Shown here: positions 13,523 through 34,484 of the stretch, one piece after another
Numbering within the stretch: the first letter of the stretch is position 1
Layout of the letters: each line of letters opens with the position of its first letter
Source of the DNA: Anaeromyces robustus
Lineage: Eukaryota > Neocallimastigomycota > Neocallimastigomycetes > Neocallimastigales > Neocallimastigaceae
Reading direction: 5' to 3'
NCBI GenBank assembly: GCA_002104895.1
Contig: MCFG01000088.1
Span: 1 to 35,000 of the forward strand
Length of the DNA stretch: 35,000 bases
Made by a program: the position numbers and the translations under genes
The notes under the pieces: model-generated
The model's input: only the letters and a program-made list of their open reading frames with translations
Told to the model about the DNA's origin: nothing
Database searches by the model: none

Positions 13523-15531
13523 TTTTTATTTTTATTTTTATTTTTATTTTGAAGTATTAATATGAAAAAAAATATTGAAATTTTAAATCAAAAAGTTGAA
13601 GGTAATTATTATTAATCTACTAAATTTTTGATAATTATTTATCAAAAATTAAAATAAAATTAAATAAAAAATATTTCATTAATAAATAATAAAAATAATT
13701 TTAAAGTTTATACCATTCCTTCATTTCATTAATTAATTTAAAAAACTTTAAAATAAATAATATTAGAAAAAGATGTTCATATTAATGAAAAAAATTCTGA
13801 ATATACAGTATATATTGCTTCTATTAATTTCTTAAATATATATATTACAATATATATAATCTAATTATTTCTATTATTATTAAAATCAAAAATATATAAA
13901 GAATCTATTGAACCAAATTCAGGCATATAAAAATAACGAGAAAAAATATATTAATAAAATTATTCAATATAATAAGAATAATGATGAATTAAAAATAACT
14001 TTATCTGATTATTCGGTAATTTTAATCGAATTATTGAATTAATGTATAACATTATAATTAATTTTTTTCTATTGTATAATATAGCAAAAATTAGAAAATT
14101 CCGATGCTAATTTACAACAATTAAAAAAAAAAATGATCGAAGAAGATATATCAACAACAAATTTAATAAAAATTAAAGAAGTAATGACTATGTATTAAAT
14201 ATCATTTAAAATAATATCAAAAAATTAATTGAACTTAATATATAAATTCATACAGAAAAAAATAAATGAGCAAGAAGCACTAATAAATAAATATAATAAG
14301 AAGATTAAAGAGATGGAAGAAGAAAGGTATTAAATTATAATATTGTAATCCATAAAAATAAGTACATATAAATAATATATAAATTTTTAAATAAAAGGAA
14401 AAACACAATAACAGCTCATCAAAATAGAATAAAACAATTACAAGATAAATATTTAATTGAGCAAAAAGAAATATCAGGAAATTATGTATATATCTTAATA
14501 ATACTTATTAAAATAATAATTAAATAAAAATATTTATTAATTAAATAATAATCTGATAATTATTTTTCAACTTTATCAGAAATTAGAAAACGAGCAATTA
14601 CTAAGAGAAAATAAAATAAAAGAAGAAGAAATAAAAAAACTTAAAAATGTAATAAATCAATAAAAGAAATATTATTATATTTAATATGTAATTATATATT
14701 AATTTAGTAATATATGAATAATAATAATATAATCAAAGGAAATTAAAACTATAAAGGAAAATTTTAAAAACGATTATCAAAAGCAAAAAGAAATAATTAT
14801 AGATCTTGAATTAAAAATGGAAAAATTAAATAAAAATACAACAGAATTACTCGAAAAAAAACTATCTGAAAATAAAGTATTATATTTTTTTTTTATTAAT
14901 TTTTATGTATTTTAATATATATAAAAGTATTAAATACATATTTATATTATATAAAAGGATCTTTATTCTAAAAAAATCAATTGTTTAGAAAAGGAAAAAG
15001 ATGATATAAAGGTATGAACATGATAAAAATAAAATAAAAATATTAAAATAATGAAAAGATTTATTGATAAAATATTATATTTAGGAAAAGTATTTAAAAG
15101 AAATACAAGAAAAGCTTAACGAAATAAATAATCTTAATATTAAAAATGATAATTTAAAGAAAAAGGAAAATATATATCAAAATGAAATATTAGAGTTAAA
15201 AGAAACTGTAAAAATGGAATGTGAAGAGAGAATGTCATTGATTTATTCTATTGAAGAATATAAAAAACAAATTGAAACATTAAATATAAGAAATAATACA
15301 ATTAATAATAATAAAACTCATTCTGATGAAATAAAATCAAAAAATAATGAAATTAACAATAAGGAATCATTAAAAAAAAAAAATTTTTCATCGACAAAAA
15401 AAATATCAACAAGTTCTTCAAGTTCTTCATCATTAAATAAATCTTCCTCTCCTTTAATAAAAATGAATAAAAAAATAAAGAATATCAAAAAGCATAATTG
15501 GTCAATCATAAATAATGAAAATGAAAAATAA
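12342..15531 (+). CDS. LEKR1: LEKR1-like CxxC coiled-coil protein
   Basis: Exons: 12342-12560, 12645-12914, 12999-13147, 13264-13428, 13555-13601, 13767-13807, 13902-14015, 14085-14180, 14256-14326, 14398-14485, 14580-14648, 14739-14876, 14958-15011, 15085-15531. This gives 655 aa with all phases closing. Near residue 45 is a C-x2-C segment, ACQYCGISYLIL, followed by KMEQYLK. This matches, from memory, the conserved N-terminus of animal LEKR1 (leucine-, glutamate- and lysine-rich protein 1), which has similar length. The rest, to about residue 570, is Lys/Glu/Asn-rich heptad-type coiled coil. The last 80 residues are Asn/Ser/Lys-rich with a poly-Ser run (about 15410-15450). LEKR1 function is poorly known. 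If the host is a zoosporic fungus, a flagellar or basal-body role is possible, but that is speculation. The gene structure is well supported; the family name rests on a short motif and could be wrong for a generic coiled-coil protein. Confidence 0.72.
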
Positions 15532-15846
15532 GAAGTTACTTATTTTATTAATATTTTTGATTAAATATTTTTTAATTTAATATATTTATTATTTAATAAT
15601 GTTAAATATTTTTTGAATAAAATATGTATTTATATATATTCTATCTGGAAATAATAATAATTATAAATAAAAATCAATAAATGATTTTAATAATTATCTT
15701 AATAAAAATACATTATTATTTTATTATTGGTTAATAATGGTATTTAACAATTGCTTAATAAAAATTTATACTCTTGTTTAATATTTTATTGTTATTAATA
15801 TTATACTGTATTATTGTAATAGTATGATGAATTATACCTATTTTTA
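15532..15846. terminator. Convergent 3' region, LEKR1-like / ILK-like genes
   Basis: 315 bp between two facing stop codons. It contains only A/T-rich sequence with AATAAA-like words on both strands (for example near 15610-15690). Shared or overlapping 3' UTRs are likely. No gene is seen. Confidence 0.45.
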
Positions 15847-18449
15847 TTATAAAAGTAATTTAATTCCTTCAATAATTGAATCAATTTTTGGTCTCTCTTC
15901 AAATTTATTTATCCAACATTGAGTTAAAATTATATTCTATAATATTGTAAAAATTGATAATATATATTTACCCATTAAAATTAATAATTAATATATGATT
16001 TTTATTAAATAAAAAATTTATAATTATAGTAAAGAAAATATTTACAATATTATCTGGAATAAATTCCGGTATAATAGGTCTCATATTTTCATTAACAATC
16101 TATTTTGAATATATTTATTATAATATTAATAGTTATTTCATAATATAATAATTGATTTACATAAATTAAAATTACAACCTTATATCCAACAACAAATGAA
16201 TTCATATCTGGATAATGATATTGTCTAGTAAATATTTCATATATAAGCATACCATAAGAATATATATCATAATATTCAAAACTATAATTTTCAGGAAGAT
16301 TTTTATCTTTTAATATTTCAGGGGCTACCCATTCAGGATCTTTTGTCATTGCACATAAATTTCTATTAGGATTTGAAGTGCAATTAAATACTGATCTATA
16401 GAAACCAAATTCAGAAAGTTTAATAACATTATTATTATAAACCTAAGTTTTAAAATTTTTAGTTTTTTACTTATACTCATAGATTTATTATAATTTATAT
16501 TTTTAAAAAAAACAATCATCTTACTAAAACATTTGAACTTTTTAAATTATAATGATAAATTGGTTCTTTTTGACGATGAAGATACAGTAATGCTATATAT
16601 ATAAAATTATGTAAATATTATATTATTATAATATAATATATTTATTTATAATTAAATATATAATTAGATTGTATTATTATAATATATTTAGTTATAATTA
16701 AGCTTATAATTATATTTAAAAAATAATTAAGATAAAAAAATACCATTTCCAACATCAATTGCTAATTGAATAGCTAAATCTTTATCAATTATTACGTCAG
16801 GATCATGTAAAATTCCCTTAAGAGATCCATTTACAGAATATTCTTGCATAATACTAATATGTGGTGTAATTAAACATGCTGCAAATAATTGACATATATT
16901 GTTATGGACAATTTTTCTATATTAATTATTTTATAATAATTTGTTTATAAATATTTATTATTATATAATAATTTATTTATAAAATATTTATTATTATATA
17001 TTAATTTGTTTATAAAATATTTACTATTAATATTATTATTTATTAATTTAAGTATTTTAATTTAACTATTATATATTACCTAATATTTGTGATTTCTTCT
17101 TTTAAAATTTGAATGTCATTGTTTGATAAATTTTGATTAATTACTCTCTTAACACCAACTGAAACTCCATTGGCTCTTCCTAGAATAACTTGGAAATTAC
17201 AACTCATTGAAAGTACTTCACCATAAGTAATTGACGATGGTGAGAGATCCCATCTAACATTAGCTATTTTCAATTATATACAGTAGTTATTAATTTTAAG
17301 TAATTTTATATAATAAAATATATATACTTATTAAATTACATTTAGCTAAGAAGTGAGCTCTTGAATGTTCAGCTGCTTCTAAGAATGTACGAGCTATAAA
17401 TTTTGAATTGATTATTAATAATTCACTTATATTATTGTTGAGATTTATTATAAATATCATATTTTAAAGTTAAAAAAATACCTTCAGCATGTACAATTTC
17501 ATCCGATTCATTTAATGATAATTCTATAATTAATAAAAAATAAAAAATTATTAACATTTTAGTGATACTTTAATCTTTTGTACTTTTAAGATGTATATTA
17601 TTATATATATAATTTACTATTAATTACCCTTAAGTTTTTCTCTGATTTCATCACTTGTCCTATCTAATGGAACTTTGAAATATTTATTTGCTATTGAAAC
17701 AATTGCATTATTTAAAACAAGATATTCAGCTATATCTTTGTATCTCCAAAAACATGCATAATGTAATGCAGTATTTCCATGGTCATTTGCAGCATTAACT
17801 ATTAATATAACATTATAAATTTATATATATTTTTCTTTTAATATTTAAATTTCCGATTTTTTATTATTTTATTAAAAAAAATTTTTTGTATAATAAATAT
17901 ACCTTGAGCTCCATGACTAATAAGCTTTAAATTTTTTTATTCATAAATATAATATATATAGATATAATTAATTATATATTCAATTTATTACTAATAATAA
18001 TTTATATTACTTCTTTGATAATATCAAAGTGGCCTTTCATAGTAGCAAGGATTAAAGGTGTATCACCTGAACAACATTTTGAATCAATAAGTTCACTACT
18101 AACTTGTAATTTTTCAAAAACATAATCTAAAAATTTGATTTTACCTATTTATTCTATAATTAATTTCAATCCATATATATATTAATTTTTAAATAAAAAT
18201 TATAATATATATATTATTACCCTCTTTTGCTATGTGGTGAATTATTGAATATTGACGAATATCTCTGAATGAAAAAGAGTAAATTATATATAATTAAATA
18301 TTTTTATTTAATAGTTACTATTGTTTAAAATAATTTATTTAATTTTATTATTTATAAAAAAACCTTTCTTCAATCCTTTCAGGATTGCTTTCTAATATTT
18401 TTTTGAAAATATTTAATTCATCATCTTTTATTGCCTTTATTAATTCCAT
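15847..18449 (-). CDS. ILK: Integrin-linked-kinase homologue (ankyrin repeats + pseudokinase)
   Basis: Exons: 18449-18364, 18264-18221, 18144-18011, 17924-17903, 17798-17628, 17523-17482, 17393-17340, 17263-17080, 16916-16744, 16592-16525, 16442-16179, 16099-16046, 15936-15847. This gives 461 aa (human ILK is 452). The ankyrin half (about 1-165) includes NTALHYACFW, then IAEYLV and VSIANKY, nearly identical to the third ankyrin repeat region of animal ILK. The kinase-like half keeps the beta-3 lysine (VGVK, K223) and WVAPE (364-368) with ILK-like flanks, plus the C-lobe RP.IP and W....ERP. It lacks a glycine loop. HRD is HYN (317-319), so the catalytic Asp is Asn, and DFG is EFG (337-339). 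This predicts a pseudokinase, as for ILK, which in animals scaffolds PINCH and parvin at integrin sites. No partner gene is visible here. Exon 4 is only 22 nt. The start is the only upstream ATG fitting the first ankyrin helix (MELIKAIKDDELNIF). Confidence 0.9.
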
Positions 18450-19028
18450 TATAAAATAAAATATTATTATTAAAATTACTTTTTTTTTTAATATTTTTCT
18501 GATTTTTGATATATATTTATTTTAGAAAAACAAATTAATATAAATATTTTTTTTTTTAAAAAAAAAAGTAATTATTATTATAGTTAATTAAAACAAAATT
18601 TAATTTTTTTTAAAAAATTTTAATATTTATTAAACTTTCCGAAATAAAATTAATCTTTTAAGATTATAGAATAATAATGAATAGCAAATATATTTTTTAT
18701 AATTCTTTTAAAGCTCTATAGAATTTATAAAAAAATTTATCAAAATAAACAATTAAAACATTATATAAAAATATAAATTAAAATACAATATTTTGAGATT
18801 TTTTCTATTATTTTTATTTTAATTTATTTATTAGTTAATAGATACTAATTTATTTTAAAATTTTAATAATATTATTATTTTATAATTATTTAGAGAATTT
18901 CTTCTAAATAATCATAATAGAATATTGGTTTATATATGATTTATAGATTTATTTTTTTTACATATTATTTTTTATTAATTAATTATAAAAATTATATATT
19001 TTTTCCACCTGAAATATTAAATATTATT
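18450..19028. other. Intergenic spacer between DDB1/CPSF-A-like and ILK-like genes
   Basis: 579 bp of A/T-rich DNA without a supportable exon on either strand. It holds the promoter and 5' UTR of the ILK-like gene (right next to 18449) and the 3' flank of the DDB1/CPSF-A-like gene. No other feature is seen. Confidence 0.55.
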
Positions 19029-21602
19029 TTATACTACTGATTTATCAAAATCATATATTATATTCCAGAAATATTCAATGGTATAATCTGAATTTATTTT
19101 ATTATCATTTTGATAACTCCATAATTCATTAAAAGTATCAACTATTTCTTTTTGTTCATGTTTATTTAATAAAACGAATTGTTTTAGCATATCCCCATTT
19201 ATTATGTTATGTGATATTCTATGTTTTGATATATATTTATCAAATTCATTTCCTATATTTAAAAATTTTTTATATAATTTTATATATAAAATTAAAATTA
19301 ATATATTTATCATCTAAAAATAATAAATTAATATATTATTTACCTAATATTGGTTTAGTACATTTATGCATTCCCATAATTAATTGCAAAATTAAAAATT
19401 GCTTATATAATATTTCAGGAATTTGAATCATTTTAATTATAGTTCCAAGTATAGAAAGACCATATACTATAGATAATTTTTCATTATTAATCAACTCATT
19501 TTCATTATTACATGTTGTATTGAAATATGAATGTAATTGATTATTATTTAAATCTTTTTGTATAAATTTCATAATTGGTTCACCGAAATAAAAATTAAAC
19601 TCTTCATTTAATGAATAACGCATATTTTCTATATATTAATAATAAATAAATAGATAAAAATATGTTTATTATTATATATATATATAGAAAATGAAATATA
19701 TTATTATATAAATAATACTTTTATTTGATAATCCAAAAATTGAACCATATCTATCTGCAACAAAAACAGAATCTTTAGAAAGTGTGATACAACTTCCTAT
19801 TAATTTTGATATTTCATCACTAAATAAATAATTGATATAAATAAATAAATAAATATATATATATATATATATATATTTAAATGCTATATATGATAAAAAT
19901 TGATTATATTTTCTTTAAATAAATCATATCATACCTTTTTTTAAATTCAAGAATTTTTTTTGTACGATCAAATTCATATAATGAAACAGATTCATTAACT
20001 TGACCAACATATACATAATTTTCATATGCATTCAACGTTGTTATCTTCCATCTTGTTTTAATACTTGAACTTATTATAGGACTTTTGAATAAATTTTAAT
20101 AATAATTATGATAATATTTAAATAATTATAATTATTTATTATTACTAATTATTTTGTTTTAAATATTATATTTATATGCATATATTATATATGTGTTATA
20201 TACTAACGTTTTTGTTGATGGATTAATTTGTATAATATATAAAACATTATCGCTAGATATAAGTAAATATCTAATAAATATATACATAAAAAAAGTTAAT
20301 TTAATTAATTTATATAAATAAAAACTAACAAAAAGTCTTTATTAAAATTTCAACAAGACTTACTTATTTAAAAGTGTATGGATACAACTAACTTTTCCAG
20401 ATATTTTAATTTCACCTCTTTTTTCAAAATACTATATATTTTTAAATTAAAATAATTAATCATATGTTATAATATATAATATAATAAATAACAATTAAAA
20501 ATATTAATTATAATAGTTATAATAATTTTTTATATTATTTTTTACCATTTGATTCTTTAAATTTACTTTAGTTTTAATATTTGTAACAACTGATTCTTGG
20601 CTTTTTGCTTTATTCTTTTTTATATTATACATTGAAACACATGATTCATTGCTTTTTAAATTCCACATACTAATACATATATAATTTTTTTCACTTTTTA
20701 CGTTCCATTCTATTTGATTAGATTTATCATATATTTTTATAAAATATAAATTTTAATTAACAAAATATTAATAGAAGTAGTTTGAATAATATATTCATAC
20801 TTGCTAACTGTGTACATATTTCTTCTTTATCTTTAAAACTTTCATTGAAATATACTTTTCCACTATTGATAAAATTATCATATTTCAAATACAATTAGGA
20901 AAAAAAATATAATAAATATTATATGTATATATTAATTAATAATTACTTTAATGGATTTATAATACTTATTTCTGAATAAACATTATTAGTAATTGAATAT
21001 AAATCTGAAGATACAACTAATGTTTTTGTATTATCATCATATATTAAATGTTTTGGCGTCTTTATTAATAATAAATAAACGAATATTATTAATTATTCAA
21101 TTCAATAATTTAAAAAAAAAAAAAACATTAAGAAAAATTATACTATAATTTATAATATTATTAATACTTACACCCAAAATATTATGTTCTTTAGTATGAA
21201 TTTTTTTATATTTATCAATGTTAACAATTTGTAGAGAGTTGTTACATTCTATTAAATAAACATTTTTACTCTCAGGATGATAATATTGAGCTATATTTTC
21301 GATCTTTAAAAATAATAAAAAATTATAATTTCATTATTATTAAAATATTCTAATAATTAATAAATATTTATTTAACTATTATACCTTAGGTATAATGATT
21401 GTCATCAAAGATATTCCGTATTCTGTAGCATATAATTTATATGTACTTTCCGCCAATATGATAATATACTGATTATTATCGTTATAGAAGTTATTTTTAC
21501 ATAATTTTATAGGAATATTTCCTAATTGTTTTAGATACGAATTTTTAATGATAACATCTTTTTCTAAAATAGAAATAATAATTATTAAAATATTATTAAT
21601 AT

Positions 21603-21633
<31 letters not shown>

Positions 21634-22746
21634 AGAGAATAAATAAATAATTAATTAATAAATTAATTAATAATACAGCATAAGCTTATATAATATATTT
21701 ATAAAGATTAAAGACAATTTTACCATTTTTATATTCCATTTCATAAATTAATAAAATTCCATTACGAAAACCAATAATTACATAATCTTTATTATTTTTA
21801 AATCTTAAGATTTCAATAGAATTTGATATTCCTGTTTCATCACTTGAAAAAGCATCAAGATTTTCTGTATATATCTTATCAAAAAATCCCATGTCAATGT
21901 TAAAATAATATATGTATAAAGCAGGTTCATATGTAACGACGTAAATATATAAATTATTACTATATATAAATATATAAATATATAGAATATTTATATATTA
22001 ATTTTAATATTAATAATATTTATTTTAAATAATGTATTATATCCTATACTTATTTTTACTTTTTTATCATTAATTTCATAGTTGATATTTCATTATCAAG
22101 TTGAAATTCTTTCAATGAAGTAACTGTTAAATTATAACTAATAATTGATTTAAAAAAAGTTGTTTTATTTGTTTTAGATTAGATTAATTTATATTGAAAT
22201 AATATATTAATATTAATAAAAAAACAAAATTATAATTAAAAATTCAAAATTTTTATATCAATATATAATAATCTATATCATATTAAAAAACAAATAAATA
22301 CCTATCAATTTTATTAATTTGAATAATTTCAATAGTTTTTGAGTTTGAATATTTTAACATAATATAATTATCAATAATTTCCGCTTTTAATATTTTTCCA
22401 TTATTTCCTGGATTCCACTCTTTAACTAATATATTATATTTTAAAAATAAGAAATAAGATATTGTTTTAAACTTTAACAAAAAAAATTTCATTACTTTTA
22501 TTTTAAAAATTTTCATCCTTATAAATTTGTAATGATTTTTACCAATTTCATATGTATTAAATTGTTCTGAATTATAAATTAATTTTATTTTGTTTTCCGT
22601 TATTTGTATTAAATATTCATTATTTAATATAGATCCTGCATATATTGTTCTACAATTAAGGTCGAAATTACATATATCATCGCAATTTACAATTTTTTCA
22701 CAGTTTTCTTCTTGGTTATATTCTATAATATATATATATATATATA

Positions 22747-22823
<77 letters not shown>

Positions 22824-23852
22824 TTTTTCATTAAAAAATATATTAATTATCAAGTTTTATTTACTCTTTTGTAATGATAATATTATAGTGTTATAATATA
22901 AGCTTATGATAATATATTGTTCCTGTTTACATTTTGCTGTCCAAAATTCTATTATACTATTTATAAAAAAAATATTAATATATTTTAAAAATATCTAAAT
23001 ATTAATTTTTATATTGTTTATCTAACCCTTCTAATGCTAATTTGGTTGAGAGTAATGTTGTTTTAATTCCATTTTCAATCATTTTTATATTTCCGTTTGG
23101 ATGGTAACCACATGTTACATATAATTTATTAATATTAATATTGCTATTAGAATTTTCAGAATTCATAGATATGCAATTAGTTAATAACGAAAAATCCGGT
23201 ATTTTATCATGTATATTTAACTCATTAGTTCTTTTATTAATCTGATATTAAAATAAATAAACATATATATAATATAAGTATATTATTAATAACATTAATT
23301 ATATTTTGATATATAATATATGAATACTTACTGAAAATATGTATCCATTACTCATTTCACCTGATGAAAAGAAATAATCTGAGCCTTCAAAATAATCAAG
23401 ATATAAAGGATTTGATATACTAACAGGGTTACTAATATTTTGTATTTTTATTTCATTGTTGGAAAAAATAGAAAGTTTTAGTAAACTTCCCTGACTTGTA
23501 TTTAATAATAGATCTTGAGAATCAGAAAGACTCATATCTTTAGTTCTAAATCCAAGGAAATCATCATACGGAATTGCAGAAGTAACAAGGAAATCTTTAT
23601 ATTATATTATCAACATAATAAAATAATAATTATTAATAAAATAGCATTTTACAACTAATTAAATATTATATTATATACCTTTACTTAATAAATAATGTGT
23701 CATATATTGAGATAGATTAATTTTTGAACAATAAATATTCTGTTCCATTAAAATATTAACCTTGAAAAAAAAAATATCATGTTCCTAATGTGTTTTATAT
23801 TTTATTATTTTATAATTTATAAATGTGTTTATTAAATGATTATAATAATAAT

Positions 23853-23909
<57 letters not shown>

Positions 23910-25360
23910 TATAATAATATTAATAATAATAATAATAATTATAATAATATTAATAATAATATTAATAATAATAATAATTATTATTATTATTATTATTATT
24001 TAATGAAAATTATAATAGAAAGGTAATATGTTAAATAGCTTGAAATTTACAGTTAAAACTATAAAGCACTCAGGAAATTTTGGAAGGGCTACAATTTGAA
24101 TAGGCATTGACTGAGAAGCTAATTAAATAAAATAGTAAAATGTTAATTGTATTTTATCAATAATTGTGTAATTAATCAAAACAATAATTTAATGTAAATA
24201 CCATCTAAAAAGGGAACTGATTTGAAATTGCTTTTACATGTTAAATTATCTGATTTATCTAAATTATAAATTACAATATATATCTTTTCATCACTAGATA
24301 TTATATAATTAGTTACATTCTATTTAAAGTATTAACAATTACTATATATATATTTATTAACCTGCAAATTAATGTCACTAATGTCATTTTATTTAAATCA
24401 TCTTGAAATGGATATAAATAAACTAAATCAATAATAGTTCCATTTTCATTCAATAAAATAGACTATAATATAAAAAAATTATATAATTTTAATTAGAGAA
24501 CTAAAGTTGAAATTTTACAAATTAATTATTAAAAAAAATATTATTACGTTTTCAACATCGAATTTATTTTGTGACAATTCTCTATCTATGTTCCATACAT
24601 AAATATTATTAACAAATGAAGAAATGCAAATTGAACGAGACCTTGATATTAGTACAATATATAAATAAAGTTAATACTAATTATTACATTGTTATATTTA
24701 ATTCTAGTATATTTATTTATAAAATTCATACAATGGGTCAGTTCTTAAGAAAAAAGTTGGATTTCGATAATCAAATCCATAATTTGAAATTCTAAACTGT
24801 TTTTTTTTTTTTTTTTTTTTTAAGAAAAAGAGAAAAAATATATATAATATTTAGATAGGTAATTTTAAACATTTATAATTATCTCTTAAATAAAAATAAA
24901 TAACAAAAAGAAACAACTATTTTTAGCATATATTAACCTGATTTATAACACTTAAAGATATTCTTTTTTCTTCATTTAAAGGATCATGTATATAATAATT
25001 GTTTTCATTTTTATCATAAATTTTATATTCTAATACCGATAAATATCCTGAATCAGAAAGTATAATAATAACATCCTTATATTCAATTTCATTATTTGAA
25101 TTATTAACTTTGGTTTGAATGATTCCTGCGTCATATATTGTTCCAAATACATTTTTACTATGCCTCAATAAATATTTTGTATTATTTAAAATTTCATATA
25201 ATTCAATGTAATGATCTTTTATTATAACTATACATTTATTTTTAATATCTTTATTTTTATATTTTAATGTCTTTTTTATATAAGTTGAAGTTGAAACTGT
25301 TTGATAGTATATATTACATGAATTATCACCATCATTTAATGGCAAATTACTTGAAAGCAT
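19029..25360 (-). CDS. Divergent DDB1/SF3B3/CPSF-A superfamily beta-propeller protein
   Basis: Exons: 25360-24938, 24796-24732, 24641-24548, 24462-24362, 24293-24202, 24118-24051, 23760-23679, 23594-23332, 23241-23027, 22956-22865, 22722-22543, 22425-22302, 22137-22060, 21959-21724, 21563-21385, 21303-21172, 21059-20947, 20862-20801, 20709-20546, 20431-20364, 20270-20208, 20081-19935, 19819-19719, 19628-19344, 19252-19029. This gives 1216 aa, the right size for three seven-bladed propellers plus a helical end. Landmarks in order: IELYEI and VFGTI; KD-IIILSDSGYLSVLEY; VTCGYHPNGNIKMIENGI; VKEWNPG; VIIGFRNGILLIYE; LGNIPIKL; VADRYGSIFGL; FGEPIMKFIQK; and KPILGNEF followed by IINGDMLKQF, like the family's IDGDL..QF signature. 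Known members are DDB1 (ubiquitin ligase adaptor), SF3B3 (splicing) and CPSF1/CFT1 (3'-end processing). Sequence is too far from all three to choose. The C-terminus most recalls the uncharacterised plant At3g11960-type branch (from memory). Exons 18-19 are the least certain. Intron 6 (23761-24050) and intron 10 contain AAT/ATT arrays. Confidence 0.82.
22743..22820. repeat. (ATT)n microsatellite in an intron
   Basis: An ATT run next to (TA)n inside intron 10 (22723-22864) of the DDB1/CPSF-A-like gene. It produces spurious poly-Leu and poly-Asn frames. Confidence 0.93.
23845..24001. repeat. (AAT)n with interruptions, in an intron
   Basis: AAT units with TAT interruptions, then a flip to ATT at the right end (about 23978-24000), so AAT meets ATT and could form a hairpin. 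It lies within intron 6 (23761-24050) of the DDB1/CPSF-A-like gene. The plus-strand poly-Asn frame over it is not a gene. Confidence 0.9.
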
Positions 25361-25925
25361 TATTTAAAAACAAAATTTTTATAATTTTAAAAATAAATGC
25401 CTATATTAAAAAAATTATTATTTTTAAAATTTGAAAATTATTATTAGGTATGAATGTATTTAAAAATATATATACAAAATTGAATACCCATTCAATATAA
25501 AATGTTAATTTCAAAAAGTTATATAATTATTCATTTATTCTTTTTTATATTTTATTTTTAATTCATGTGATATTTATTGACATATATTTTATTATATATT
25601 ATAATATATTATTATAATATATTTTTAATTAAATAAAATTTTTGTTGTTAGTATAATAATGATTTATTAAAATATGAAATATTTAAATAAACAATTCACT
25701 CTCGAAAAATTATTACTTTTCTTATATTCAAAAAGTTTTAAAAATATTTATTTTAGATTAATCCTAAAAATATTATATAGCACGTGATAAATTATTTAAA
25801 TAATTGCTATTAACTATATTTTAAAGATAATATTAAAAATTTTTTTATTACTACGTTTAATATTTTTGTATTTTATTTTTTTTTTTTTATTATAATTTAT
25901 AATCTGTTACCATAATGCAGAAAAA
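25361..25925. promoter_or_regulatory. Divergent promoter region, DDB1/CPSF-A-like / ZFC3H1-like genes
   Basis: 565 bp between two outward-facing start codons. A perfect CACGTG palindrome at 25781-25786 (context AGCACGTGAT) is the only strongly G+C hexamer in an otherwise A/T-rich stretch. It lies 140 bp before the ZFC3H1-like ATG. CACGTG is the classical E-box for bHLH factors (Cbf1, USF, Myc/Max types). A T-rich tract at about 25876-25889 precedes the plus-strand gene. Confidence 0.55.
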
Positions 25926-34324
<8,399 letters not shown>

Positions 34325-34418
34325 TATATGTATGTATATATATACGTATAAATTTAAAATTCCTATATAGCACCAAAAGTCCAAATGTCTTTTTTAATAA
34401 TTAAATATAAAACTTTTA

Positions 34419-34484
<66 letters not shown>

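Noticed and set aside
22283-22831. One continuous 182-codon exon in the DDB1/CPSF-A-like gene
   Set aside because: The frame is open by chance. A GTAAAA donor after 22543 and a TTAG acceptor before 22425 join YEI to VKEWNPG in phase and remove a Lys/Phe/Ile-rich intron-like segment; the upstream poly-Asn is also intronic.
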